Shown in pieces: positions 17,895-25,918 of a stretch of 64,000 nucleotides of DNA. The position numbers were made by a program, and so were the translations under genes. This DNA comes from Paramesorhizobium leguminum (GTDB lineage Bacteria > Pseudomonadota > Alphaproteobacteria > Rhizobiales > Rhizobiaceae). The number at the start of each line of letters is the position of its first letter. The first letter of the stretch is position 1. A model generated the notes under the pieces. That model was not told where the DNA came from, did no database searches, and saw only the letters and a program-made list of their open reading frames with translations. The stretch lies in assembly GCF_003217235.1 (NCBI RefSeq), contig NZ_QJTF01000011.1, positions 58,574 to 122,573 of the forward strand. Direction: 5' to 3'.

Positions 17895-18551
17895 TTAGAG
17901 TGGCGCCCGCGTTTTGTCTATCAGGCGATGAGCAATTGCGCTGCGGGGACCCTGTCCAGGCAAAAGCCGGTCACGCCATTTCTCCCAGGCCGCGGCCATT
18001 TTCCTGTCATAAGCGTATTTGCGATAGAGCGGGCCATTATAGCGGTAGGCGAATGTATCCCAGTCATGCGCATTAAGCGGCTCCACCAGGCCGGATTTCT
18101 CGATGAAGCGCAGCATCAGGCGGACCTGCCCCGCGACAGAGCCGCGCGCCTCGGTGACGAGCGCCTCGACGCTTTCAAAGCCAAGCCATTCCCAGTGCGC
18201 GCCCATCACCTGACCGAGGCCCCAGGAGACCGATCCGAGCGCCGCATCGCGGTCGATTTCAATGGCTCGCGCAAGCAATCGCCAGCGCGCGGCTTGCGTC
18301 ACCGGATTTTTGACGGCGCCGGCCTTTGCCGCGGCTAACCCTTGCCGCCGGGCTTCCGCAAGCTTCTTGCCCCTGAGGCGCAGATTAAAATAATGGCCTT
18401 CGAAGCGAATCAACGGTTCATCCCTGCTTTCAATCCGCGCCGTGGCGCGTCCTCCGCTTTCCACCTCCGCCACCGCCAGAAGCGCGGCGGGCTCGACACC
18501 CGCTTGCGCGGCTGCGATCATGATTTCTTCGATAGTCACTCTCTTAAACAT
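17895..18551 (-). CDS. N-acetylmuramidase domain protein (DUF3380-like)
   Basis: A 218-residue protein resembling the N-acetylmuramidase family found in phage endolysins (DUF3380/PF11860). The pattern [38 protein letters not shown] and [13 protein letters not shown] follows the family, with the catalytic Glu expected in VESGG. There is no signal peptide. No phage genes surround it, so it is either a domesticated endolysin or a chromosomal cell-wall enzyme. ATG 18551 follows a GGGGGA sequence. Confidence 0.78.
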   Translation of the reverse strand: MFKRVTIEEIMIAAAQAGVEPAALLAVAEVESGGRATARIESRDEPLIRFEGHYFNLRLRGKKLAEARRQGLAAAKAGAVKNPVTQAARWRLLARAIEIDRDAALGSVSWGLGQVMGAHWEWLGFESVEALVTEARGSVAGQVRLMLRFIEKSGLVEPLNAHDWDTFAYRYNGPLYRKYAYDRKMAAAWEKWRDRLLPGQGPRSAIAHRLIDKTRAPL

Positions 18552-18661
18552 CGCGTCCCCCAAAATTCCACAAAAAGCATCATCAAAATAATTGTCGCCC
18601 GGACACGCATCTGTTGGACAAATCTTGCAATTTTTCCCTATTGGGATTAGTTCGATCAGCC

Positions 18662-19579
18662 ATGACCAATCCCTCTTTTACCGTCGCCGCTCTTTACCGT
18701 TTCGCGCGCCTTCCGCAGTATGTGACGCTGCGCGAGCCGCTGGCGCAGCTCTGCTGCAGTCATGGCATCAAGGGAACGCTGCTTCTTGCAGCCGAAGGCA
18801 TAAACGGGACGGTGGCGGGTAGCGCCGAGGCGATCGCCAAGCTGATCGCGCGGATTGAAGCGGAGCCGGAACTGGCGGGATTGGAACTCAAATATTCCTA
18901 CGCCGGCGCGATGCCGTTTCACCGGATGAAAGTGAGGATCAAGCAGGAGATCGTCACCATGGGCGTGCCTGAGATCGATCCCCTGGAAAGCGCCGGCACC
19001 TATGTTGCGCCTGCGGAGTGGAACAGCCTCATCGCCAACCCGGATACGGTGGTGATCGATACGCGCAACGATTACGAAGTGGCGATCGGCACGTTTCGCG
19101 GCGCGGTCGATCCACATACAAAGACGTTCCGCGAGTTTCCGGAATGGGTCCAGCAGAATCGCGAAAAGCTGGAAGGCAAGAAGATCGCCATGTTCTGCAC
19201 CGGCGGCATTCGTTGTGAAAAGGCTACAGCTTACGTCAAGGGTTTGGGTTTCGACGAGGTTTATCACCTGAAAGGCGGCATTCTCAAATATCTGGAGGAC
19301 GTGCCGCCGGAGGATAGCCGCTGGGACGGCGAGTGCTTTGTCTTCGATGAGCGGGTTTCGGTCGGTCACGGCTTGAAGGAAGGCGAGACGGAACTTTGCC
19401 GCGCCTGCCGCCAGCCGATCACGCGTGAGGAGCGGCTGTCGCAGTTTTATCAGGAAGGCATCTCGTGCTCGCATTGCTATGATGAACGGACCGATGAGGA
19501 CCGGGCACGCTATGCGGAGCGCCAGCGGCAGGTGCTGCTCGCCCAACAGCGCGGCCAGGGGCGGCACATCGGGCATTGA
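18662..19579 (+). CDS. trhO: tRNA uridine(34) hydroxylase, rhodanese-type
   Basis: A 305-residue YceA/TrhO protein that hydroxylates U34 in certain tRNAs using molecular oxygen. An N-terminal acylphosphatase-like domain ([19 protein letters not shown]) is followed by a rhodanese domain with VIDTRNDYE and the catalytic Cys loop [13 protein letters not shown]-terminal zinc-like segment has paired cysteines (CRACRQP, CSHCYDE). The modA gene begins five bases after its stop, so the two may be co-transcribed. Confidence 0.94.
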   Translation: MTNPSFTVAALYRFARLPQYVTLREPLAQLCCSHGIKGTLLLAAEGINGTVAGSAEAIAKLIARIEAEPELAGLELKYSYAGAMPFHRMKVRIKQEIVTMGVPEIDPLESAGTYVAPAEWNSLIANPDTVVIDTRNDYEVAIGTFRGAVDPHTKTFREFPEWVQQNREKLEGKKIAMFCTGGIRCEKATAYVKGLGFDEVYHLKGGILKYLEDVPPEDSRWDGECFVFDERVSVGHGLKEGETELCRACRQPITREERLSQFYQEGISCSHCYDERTDEDRARYAERQRQVLLAQQRGQGRHIGH

Positions 19580-19584
19580 GCCAA

Positions 19585-20334
19585 ATGAAAAGGCGCCTGC
19601 TCCCTCTGTTATTCGCATTCAGTCTCGGCATGAGCGTGGGTGCACAGGCGGCGGAAAAGGTGCTTGTCTTCGCCGCCGCCAGCATGAAGGATGTGGTCGA
19701 GGAAGCAGCCAGGCAGTTCAAGGCCAAAAACGGCGTAGAGATAACTGTTTCATTCGCCGCCTCTTCGGTGCTCGCCAAGCAGATCGAGGCGGGCGCGCCC
19801 GCATCCATCTTCATTTCCGCCGACAATGACTGGATGGACTATCTGCAACAGCGCAAGCTGATATCCGCGCCGTCGCGCCGGATCATCGCCGGTAATGCGC
19901 TCGTCATCGCCGCGGCTGCGGGCAATGGGGGCAGCGGGCTGGGCCTTCTCGAGGCCGGGCGATTCGCCATGGGCGATCCTTCCAACGTGCCGGCGGGGAA
20001 ATATGGCAAGGCGGCGCTGGAAAAACTTGGCGTTTGGGAAAATGTCGAAAAAAATGCGGTCTTTACGGAAAACGTTCGAGTGGCGTTGCAATATGTCAAT
20101 CGCGGCGAGGTGAATGCGGCAATCGTTTATGCCTCAGATCTCGCCGCCGCGCCGGACCTGGCTGAGGCCTATCGCTTTCCTGCATCCAGCCACAACGCGA
20201 TTGTTTATCCAGCGGCACTGGTGAGCGACGGGACGGCTGAGGGACGAGCCTTTCTCGAGTTTTTATCGAGCGACAAGGGGCAGACGATCATGAAGGCCAA
20301 GGGGTTTGTGGCGGCGGCGGAAATGGCCAAGTGA
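19585..20334 (+). CDS. modA: Molybdate-binding periplasmic protein
   Basis: A 249-residue binding protein. A signal peptide (LLPLLFAFSLGMSVGAQA) precedes VLVFAAASMKDVVEEAARQF and SFAASSVLAKQIEAGAPA, the conserved oxyanion-binding segments of ModA. It binds molybdate in the periplasm and delivers it to ModB. ATG 19585 is preferred to a TTG three codons upstream. A family A repeat follows before modB. Confidence 0.94.
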   Translation: MKRRLLPLLFAFSLGMSVGAQAAEKVLVFAAASMKDVVEEAARQFKAKNGVEITVSFAASSVLAKQIEAGAPASIFISADNDWMDYLQQRKLISAPSRRIIAGNALVIAAAAGNGGSGLGLLEAGRFAMGDPSNVPAGKYGKAALEKLGVWENVEKNAVFTENVRVALQYVNRGEVNAAIVYASDLAAAPDLAEAYRFPASSHNAIVYPAALVSDGTAEGRAFLEFLSSDKGQTIMKAKGFVAAAEMAK

Positions 20335-20362
20335 TGGTTTTCAAACGCTGGCGGGACAGTAG

Positions 20363-20523
20363 TACCCCCCTCTGTCCTGCCGGACATCTCCCCCTCAAGG
20401 GGGGAGATTGGCTGACACGGGCCTCTGCGCCCATTCTGCAGTGTTTGCGATTGGTGCCGGACATCGATGAAAGCGTAATCTCCCCCCTTGAGGGGGAGAT
20501 GTCCGGCAGGACAGAGGGGGGTA
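20363..20523. repeat. Inverted-repeat element, family A copy 3
   Basis: A 161-bp copy between modA and modB. Its arm tips read GTCCTGCCGGAC and GTCCGGCAGGAC, so the change from the GCCC type is matched in both arms and pairing is kept. It lies inside an operon, ending 25 bases before modB. Confidence 0.92.
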
Positions 20524-20548
20524 TCTGGCGATTCCATCAGTCTCGCTC

Positions 20549-21235
20549 ATGCTGACCCCGGCCGACTGGACTATCATCCTTTTGTCGCTCAAGGTCGCGC
20601 TCGTCGCGGTCGTTTTCGCCCTGCCGCCAGCTTTTGCCATCGCCTGGATGCTGGCGCGGCACTCCTTTCCCGGCAAGAGCCTGTTGCAGGCCGTCGTTAC
20701 CATGCCGCTGGTGCTGCCGCCGGTGGTTACGGGCTATCTGCTTCTCCTCTGGTTCGGCGCGCGCGGTCCGCTCGGAGGTCCGCTCCACGAATGGCTGGGC
20801 GTCAGCTTCGCCTTTCGCTGGACGGGCGCGGCGCTTGCCGCCGGTATCATGGCCTTTCCGCTTCTAGTCCGCCCGATACGCCTTTCGATCGAACATCTCG
20901 ACCGCGATCATGAAGAAGTGGCGTGGACCCTCGGCGCCAGCCGCGTTGCGGCATTCCTGAGAGTGACTTTGCCTCAACTCATGCCCGGCATCATCGCCGG
21001 TATCGTGCTGGGCTTCGCCAAGGCGCTGGGCGAGTTCGGCGCGACGATCACCTTCGTCTCCAATATTCCGGGCGAGACGCAGACGCTCTCGCTCGCCATC
21101 TATTCGCTCTTGCAAACGCCATCGGGCGATAGCGCGGCACTGAAACTTATCCTCGTTTCCGCCTTTATCTCGGTCGTTGCCGTCATTCTTTCCGAGTGGC
21201 TGCAACACCGGCTTTACACCAAATGGCCAAGATGA
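20549..21235 (+). CDS. modB: Molybdate ABC transporter permease
   Basis: A 228-residue permease with about five membrane spans. The cytoplasmic EAA loop reads EEVAWTLGASRVAAFLRVTLP and the following GFAKALGEFGATITFVSNIPGETQTL is diagnostic of ModB/CysT-type permeases. It should form the channel for ModA. The usual ATPase gene modC does not follow; the next gene is an acetyltransferase. The ribosome-binding site is weak, perhaps because the upstream repeat displaced native sequence. Confidence 0.94.
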   Translation: MLTPADWTIILLSLKVALVAVVFALPPAFAIAWMLARHSFPGKSLLQAVVTMPLVLPPVVTGYLLLLWFGARGPLGGPLHEWLGVSFAFRWTGAALAAGIMAFPLLVRPIRLSIEHLDRDHEEVAWTLGASRVAAFLRVTLPQLMPGIIAGIVLGFAKALGEFGATITFVSNIPGETQTLSLAIYSLLQTPSGDSAALKLILVSAFISVVAVILSEWLQHRLYTKWPR

Positions 21236-21258
21236 TCTCTTGAAGATCGGAGGAAGCT

Positions 21259-21930
21259 ATGACCGATTTGAAAAACTGGACGGCGCGACCGCTGCCTGAA
21301 CGAAAAGCTCTCGAAGGGACCTATGTCCGCCTAGAACCGCTCGATGCGACAAGGCATGGCGATGGGCTCTTCGCGGCCTCTTCGGTGCCGGATGCGGATC
21401 AGCGCTTCACGTGGCTGGGCAACCTTTATCCTCCCAAGAGCCGATCCGAGTACCAGCGTTGGCTGGAGGAAGCGGCAGCTAGCCAAGATCCGTTTTTCTT
21501 CACGCTCATCGACCGGGCGGGCGGCGCCGTCGGTGGCTATCAGGCTCTCATGCGCCCCGACCCGGCGAATGGGGTCATCGAGATCGGCTATATCTACTGG
21601 GGTCCGCTCATCGCGCGAACGCGCCTTGCCACGGAAGCATTCTACCTCTTCGCCCGTTACATATTCGATGAGCTCGGCTATCGTCGCTATGAATGGAAGT
21701 GCCATAACGAAAACGAGCCGTCGAAACGGGCGGCGCAGCGCTTCGGCTTCCAGTTCGAGGGCATTTTCCGCCAGCACATGGTCGCCAAGGGCAAGAACCG
21801 CGATACGGCGTGGTTCTCGATCCTTGACACCGAATGGCCGGCGCTTCGCCGGGCTTATGAGGCATGGCTGGCACCGGATAATTTCGATGCCGACGGCAAG
21901 CAGAAGAAGCGGCTGGAGGAGTTGCGCTAG
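21259..21930 (+). CDS. GNAT family N-acetyltransferase (RimJ/RimL-like)
   Basis: A 223-residue acetyltransferase with the RimJ/RimL-like pattern: LEPLDATRH near the start, EIGYIYWGPLIARTRLATEAFYL in the acetyl-CoA region, and YRRYEWKCHNENEPSKRAAQRFGFQFEG near the C-terminus. GGAGG lies just before the ATG at 21259. It occupies the place where modC would be expected. The acceptor substrate is unknown. Confidence 0.86.
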   Translation: MTDLKNWTARPLPERKALEGTYVRLEPLDATRHGDGLFAASSVPDADQRFTWLGNLYPPKSRSEYQRWLEEAAASQDPFFFTLIDRAGGAVGGYQALMRPDPANGVIEIGYIYWGPLIARTRLATEAFYLFARYIFDELGYRRYEWKCHNENEPSKRAAQRFGFQFEGIFRQHMVAKGKNRDTAWFSILDTEWPALRRAYEAWLAPDNFDADGKQKKRLEELR

Positions 21931-21933
21931 GCA

Positions 21934-22944
21934 ATGGCAAAGCCCCCGCATGATCATCGCAGCCACGGCAGGGATAACGGGCACGATCATGCCGACTACG
22001 GCAAACTCGACAAGCGACGGGTGCTCGCTGCCGCCATTCTGACGGCGGGCTTCATGGTGGTGGAGGCTATGGGAGGCATTTTCGCCGGGTCGCTGGCGCT
22101 TCTCGCCGATGCCGGGCACATGCTGACGGATGCCGTCGCGCTGCTGCTTGCCTGGTATGCCTTCCATCTGGAAGGACGCCCCGCGACGAGCGGCTTGAGC
22201 TATGGCTTCGCCCGGGTGAAAACGCTGGTCGCCTATACCAACGGCCTCGCCATATTCGTTGTGGGCGGCTGGATCGTTTACGAAGCTTTCGAGCGGTTCG
22301 AGCGGCCCTCCACCGTATTGGGCGGCCCGATGCTCGCGGTCGGCGTCGCCGGGCTGGCGGTCAATATCGCCGCCTATCTCATCCTGCATGGCGGTGATCG
22401 CGAGAACCTCAATATGCGCGGCGCTATCCTGCATGTGATGGGAGATCTGCTCGGATCGCTCGCGGCGATCGTTGCGGCTGCCGTAATCCTTCTCACCGGC
22501 TGGTATCCGATCGATCCGATCCTTTCAGCGTTCGTGGCAATCATGCTTTTCGCGAGCGCTTGGCGGCTGACGCACGATGCGGGACGGCTGCTGCTCGAAG
22601 GCACGCCCGGTCATCTTAATCCCGACGATATCGCCAACGATCTCGAAAACACCATGCCCGGCGTGGAGAATGTCCACCATCTGCATGTCTGGTCGCTTGA
22701 TGGCAAAACCAATCTGGCGACGCTGCATGTGGAAATTGCCGGGAAGGCGGATGCAATGGGAATCGTCCGCGCGGTCAAGCAAAGGCTTGCTTCGGCGCAT
22801 GGAATCGCTCATGCGACCGTGGAAGTCGATGCCGAGCCGGGCGCCGCCGGGCATGCGGATCATCATCATGATGGGGCGATCAAGCCCGTAAGCCGCCGAT
22901 CACGCGCGAAGGGACAAGGCAGTGCAGGACCCGAAAACACGTAA
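21934..22944 (+). CDS. Cation diffusion facilitator, Zn2+-type exporter (ZitB/CzcD-like)
   Basis: A 336-residue CDF exporter that should move Zn2+ or a related cation out of the cytoplasm in exchange for protons. His-rich termini (HDHRSHGRDNGHDHADYG and HADHHHDG) flank six membrane spans. The metal site residues appear in DAGHMLTD (TM2) and HVMGD (TM5). A cytoplasmic C-terminal domain with VHHLHVWSLDG follows. It begins three bases after the acetyltransferase stop. Metal specificity is inferred from the HD/HD pattern. Confidence 0.93.
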   Translation: MAKPPHDHRSHGRDNGHDHADYGKLDKRRVLAAAILTAGFMVVEAMGGIFAGSLALLADAGHMLTDAVALLLAWYAFHLEGRPATSGLSYGFARVKTLVAYTNGLAIFVVGGWIVYEAFERFERPSTVLGGPMLAVGVAGLAVNIAAYLILHGGDRENLNMRGAILHVMGDLLGSLAAIVAAAVILLTGWYPIDPILSAFVAIMLFASAWRLTHDAGRLLLEGTPGHLNPDDIANDLENTMPGVENVHHLHVWSLDGKTNLATLHVEIAGKADAMGIVRAVKQRLASAHGIAHATVEVDAEPGAAGHADHHHDGAIKPVSRRSRAKGQGSAGPENT

Positions 22945-23143
22945 CGCGGCGATTGCCGCCGCGATCATCGTTCTGGGGTTCGGTGCTCTCTGGTTGCTGA
23001 TGCCGCGCATCATGCTATGGATCGGCGCTGAATCGCCGGCATGGGCCGGTGTGTTCGCCGTGCTGTTCGTGCTCGCCTTCTTTGGCGTATTCTGGCTACG
23101 CGCCCGCTATCAGCAACGCAGGGACCAGTCGTCAAACCGATAA
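22922..23143 (+). CDS. Small two-span membrane protein
   Basis: A 73-residue protein starting at GTG 22922 and overlapping the CDF exporter gene by 23 bases. It has two hydrophobic segments (AIAAAIIVLGFGALWLLMP and VFAVLFVLAFFGVFWL) and a basic tail. I do not recognise the family. The overlap suggests translational coupling to the metal exporter. Its stop overlaps the convergent NicO gene by 12 bases. Confidence 0.6.
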   Translation: MQDPKTRNAAIAAAIIVLGFGALWLLMPRIMLWIGAESPAWAGVFAVLFVLAFFGVFWLRARYQQRRDQSSNR

Positions 23144-24235
23144 AGCAGCGGTGAAAAGCAATAAGCCGGTCAGGACGATGAAAAGGGCGGCGGCGATTTC
23201 AATGATGGCCTGAAGCCTCTGCGACATGGCGCGACTGCCCGCAAGCTTGAGCGCGGCGTTCTTTGCCGTCACCGCGAGGGTTGCGAGCACCGCGACGGTG
23301 ATGAAGGTGCCTAGCGCCATCGCGAAGACCGAGAGCATCCCGCCCACGACGAGGCCGTTCAAAAGCGCGAAAGTCAGGACGATCAGCGCGCCGGAGCACG
23401 GGCGAAGGCCCACGGCAAAAATGGCGGACCACGCCGTTTTCCAGTCGAAATCGCCGGAAAGTTTTGACGGATCGGCTATGTGAATGTTGCCGCAGACGTC
23501 GCAGGCATCACCCGTTCCGACAAAGCCATGATCGAAGGTTGCGCGCCCGGCTTGCGAAGAATCGTAGTTGAGCCGGACAGGACGGCCCGGCATCGTGCGG
23601 ACAGCTTGCGAAACCGATCCCTCCCAAGCTGAACCCGCGGGCTTCGCCGCCGCGAAAGCAAGATTCGCCGTCGCAAATTCCGGCTCGCCCTTCACCGCTT
23701 GTCGCGTAAAAAGTAGCGGCAGCTTGCGTCGCAACAGCCACAGGCCGAAGAGAATGATGAGCGCGTAACTCGCCAGTTCCATAGTGCGCGCCGTGTCATC
23801 CATCGAGATGCTTGTACCCCGCAGTACCAGCCAGGCGAGACCGACCACAAGGATTGCGGAGATCGCCTGCAGGATGGAAGAAATGAAGGATAGGAAAATG
23901 CCGCGCTTCAGCGTCGTCTCATTGGCGATCATATAAGAGGAAATAACGGCCTTGCCATGGCCAGGGCCGGCGGCATGGAAGACACCATAGACGAACGAAA
24001 GTCCGACAAGGAGAGCTGCCTGCCAAGGGTCTTCGCGCATCGCCTTGAGGGCGCCGGTCATGGCGAGGTAAAAGTTGCGCTGCTCCGTCGCCAGCCACTG
24101 AATGATGTGGGCAAACGGGCCGGTGGGTTTCATGCCCACCTCATTGGCGCCGATGCCGAGCGAGGATTGCGCCAGAGCATGGCCGGCGAACATCAGGCCA
24201 GTGGCGATGCTTGCGATAAATATGCCCCTCCTCAT
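23132..24235 (-). CDS. NicO-family nickel/cobalt permease
   Basis: A 367-residue membrane protein of the NicO/RcnA family. An N-terminal signal-like segment precedes FHAAGPGHGKAVISSYM, the hallmark metal site, and GLRPCSGALIVLTFALLNG near the C-terminal half. The central loop holds DACDVCGNIHIADP, a CxxC-containing stretch that may bind metal. It starts seven bases after the DUF1007 gene stop. That pair is common in alphaproteobacteria and is thought to move nickel, cobalt or zinc. Direction of transport is not evident. Confidence 0.87.
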   Translation of the reverse strand: MRRGIFIASIATGLMFAGHALAQSSLGIGANEVGMKPTGPFAHIIQWLATEQRNFYLAMTGALKAMREDPWQAALLVGLSFVYGVFHAAGPGHGKAVISSYMIANETTLKRGIFLSFISSILQAISAILVVGLAWLVLRGTSISMDDTARTMELASYALIILFGLWLLRRKLPLLFTRQAVKGEPEFATANLAFAAAKPAGSAWEGSVSQAVRTMPGRPVRLNYDSSQAGRATFDHGFVGTGDACDVCGNIHIADPSKLSGDFDWKTAWSAIFAVGLRPCSGALIVLTFALLNGLVVGGMLSVFAMALGTFITVAVLATLAVTAKNAALKLAGSRAMSQRLQAIIEIAAALFIVLTGLLLFTAALSV

Positions 24236-24242
24236 GATCCAA

Positions 24243-24929
24243 TCACCCGTTGTCACACGTAATTTCCAACCGGGTCGCAAATATCTTCGACATGTCGGTG
24301 CCGGTCGGATCGGTGAAGAAAGCTTCGGTCAGCGTCGCCTGATTGGCGGCGATTGCCTCATCGGGATCGGGGCGCACGACCTTGGGCGAGCAGTTCTTTG
24401 GTGTGCCGGTGATGCGCATGTCGGCGTCATTGGCATAGTCGATAGCAGTGTAAAAAGTTGGATCATAGACACCGAAGCTCACCTTATGATCGAGCTTCAG
24501 CGGCTTTTCCGGTCTGGATTCGAAAATGATCAGAAGCTGGTTATTGGGAAAATCGGCGACGAGATGCGCCGGCTTCACCATCGGCACCTCTTTGCCATCG
24601 GAAAGGACGGTCTGGAAATATTTATACTCGGCGATCGAATCATTGATCGTCTTGCTCAGCGCATCCATCTCGCTTTGGTCGAGCTTCAGATCGCCGTTCT
24701 TGTCGAACTCCATCAGCACGGTTGAGGAAAACACATCGTCGAAGCGCCAGACATGGGCGAGTTTCTCCACCGTTCCGTCCGGCGCAACGGCAACCTCAAG
24801 ACTCGCTTCGGCGAAGACATGCGGATGGGCATCCGCCGCCGACGGCAATGAAGCCGCTGCGGCGGCAAACGCCATCGCGGCCATTTGCCCTGATCGGCGT
24901 TTGGTCAAAAGGCCCCAGTCTCGCGGCAT
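24243..24929 (-). CDS. DUF1007 family periplasmic protein
   Basis: A 228-residue exported protein. The signal region ends near ADAHPHVFAEASLEV, and HPHVF is the typical N-terminus of mature DUF1007 proteins. DVFSSTVLMEFDKNGDLKLDQSE contains an EF-hand-like DxNxDxxLDxxE pattern. GGGGTG-like sequence precedes the ATG. It forms an operon with the NicO permease downstream and is likely a metal-binding partner; the molecular role is not established. Confidence 0.85.
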   Translation of the reverse strand: MPRDWGLLTKRRSGQMAAMAFAAAAASLPSAADAHPHVFAEASLEVAVAPDGTVEKLAHVWRFDDVFSSTVLMEFDKNGDLKLDQSEMDALSKTINDSIAEYKYFQTVLSDGKEVPMVKPAHLVADFPNNQLLIIFESRPEKPLKLDHKVSFGVYDPTFYTAIDYANDADMRITGTPKNCSPKVVRPDPDEAIAANQATLTEAFFTDPTGTDMSKIFATRLEITCDNG

Positions 24930-24998
24930 GAATCACCCCTCTTGGTCGCACCCAGACGAATCGATGAACCGGGCAAAACTAGGACCGGTTACGAATAC

Positions 24999-25913
24999 TC
25001 ACAAATTTTCGCGATCCATATTTTCCCGCTCCTTGAACCATTTTGCGAGATAATCCACGAAGATGCGTACCTTGGTTGGAAGGTGCCTGCGATGGGGATA
25101 GACGGCATAGATGCCGCCGTCCTTGACGGTGAACTCATCCAGTCCCGTCACAAGCCTGCCGCTGGCCAGTTCCGCTTCGGCTACGAAGCGCGGAAGAATG
25201 CAAAAGCCCAGCCCCTTCACTGCCGCGGCCATGGTCACCAGCGGGCTGTTGACTTCGATCGGGCCGCTGACGGGAACGGTGAGCAACGAGCCGTCCGTAT
25301 TGCGGAAATGCCAGTTGCCGCGGGAGCGATTGTTGGTATCGACGATGCAGGGGCGTTCATGCAGGCCTTCCGGCCTTTCAGGCATCCCGAACTTTGCGAT
25401 AAGTTCGGGCGAGGCGCACAATATGAGGTGAAGCGCGGTCAGACGCCTGGCGATGAGCGAAGAATCCTGAAGCCAGGTGATGCGGATCGCCACGTCGAAC
25501 CCCTCCTCCACCAGATCGACGAATCGGTCGTCAAGCCGGATATCGAGGACGATTTCGGGGTGTTCGGCGCAGAAATCGATGAGAGATTGGCCGATCGGTG
25601 CATCGGCGAAGGTGCGTGGAGCGGAAAGCTTGATGCGCCCGCGCGCGTCACCGCTGGTCTCGCTCATCGAATCTTTCAGGCTATCGATATCGCGAATGAT
25701 CTCCGAGGCGCGCTGATAATAGACGTGCCCCGCCTCGGTCATGGAAAATTGCCGAGTCGTGCGATTGAGCAGCAGAACACCCAGTTCGTCCTCCAGCTCG
25801 CGCACATATTTGGAAAGAAGCGCCTTGGAGCGGCCGATCTTGCGCGCCGCCGCGGAAAACCCCTCCGCTTCCACCACATCAATGAAGGCCCGCATCCGGG
25901 TAAGGGTGTCCAA
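24999..25913 (-). CDS. LysR-type transcriptional regulator
   Basis: A 304-residue regulator. The N-terminal winged helix contains FSAAARKIGRSKALLSKYVRELEDELGVLLLNRTTR, here cited only by its ends FSAAARKIG and LLNRTTR. The C-terminal part is the usual two-lobed effector domain. The start is TTG 25913 or, less likely, ATG 25895. It begins five bases after the DUF882 gene stop on the same strand, so it may be read through from that gene. Its targets are unknown; the CrgA/YafC-like pattern often regulates oxidoreductases. Confidence 0.9.
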   Translation of the reverse strand: MDTLTRMRAFIDVVEAEGFSAAARKIGRSKALLSKYVRELEDELGVLLLNRTTRQFSMTEAGHVYYQRASEIIRDIDSLKDSMSETSGDARGRIKLSAPRTFADAPIGQSLIDFCAEHPEIVLDIRLDDRFVDLVEEGFDVAIRITWLQDSSLIARRLTALHLILCASPELIAKFGMPERPEGLHERPCIVDTNNRSRGNWHFRNTDGSLLTVPVSGPIEVNSPLVTMAAAVKGLGFCILPRFVAEAELASGRLVTGLDEFTVKDGGIYAVYPHRRHLPTKVRIFVDYLAKWFKERENMDRENL

Positions 25914-25918
25914 TGCCC

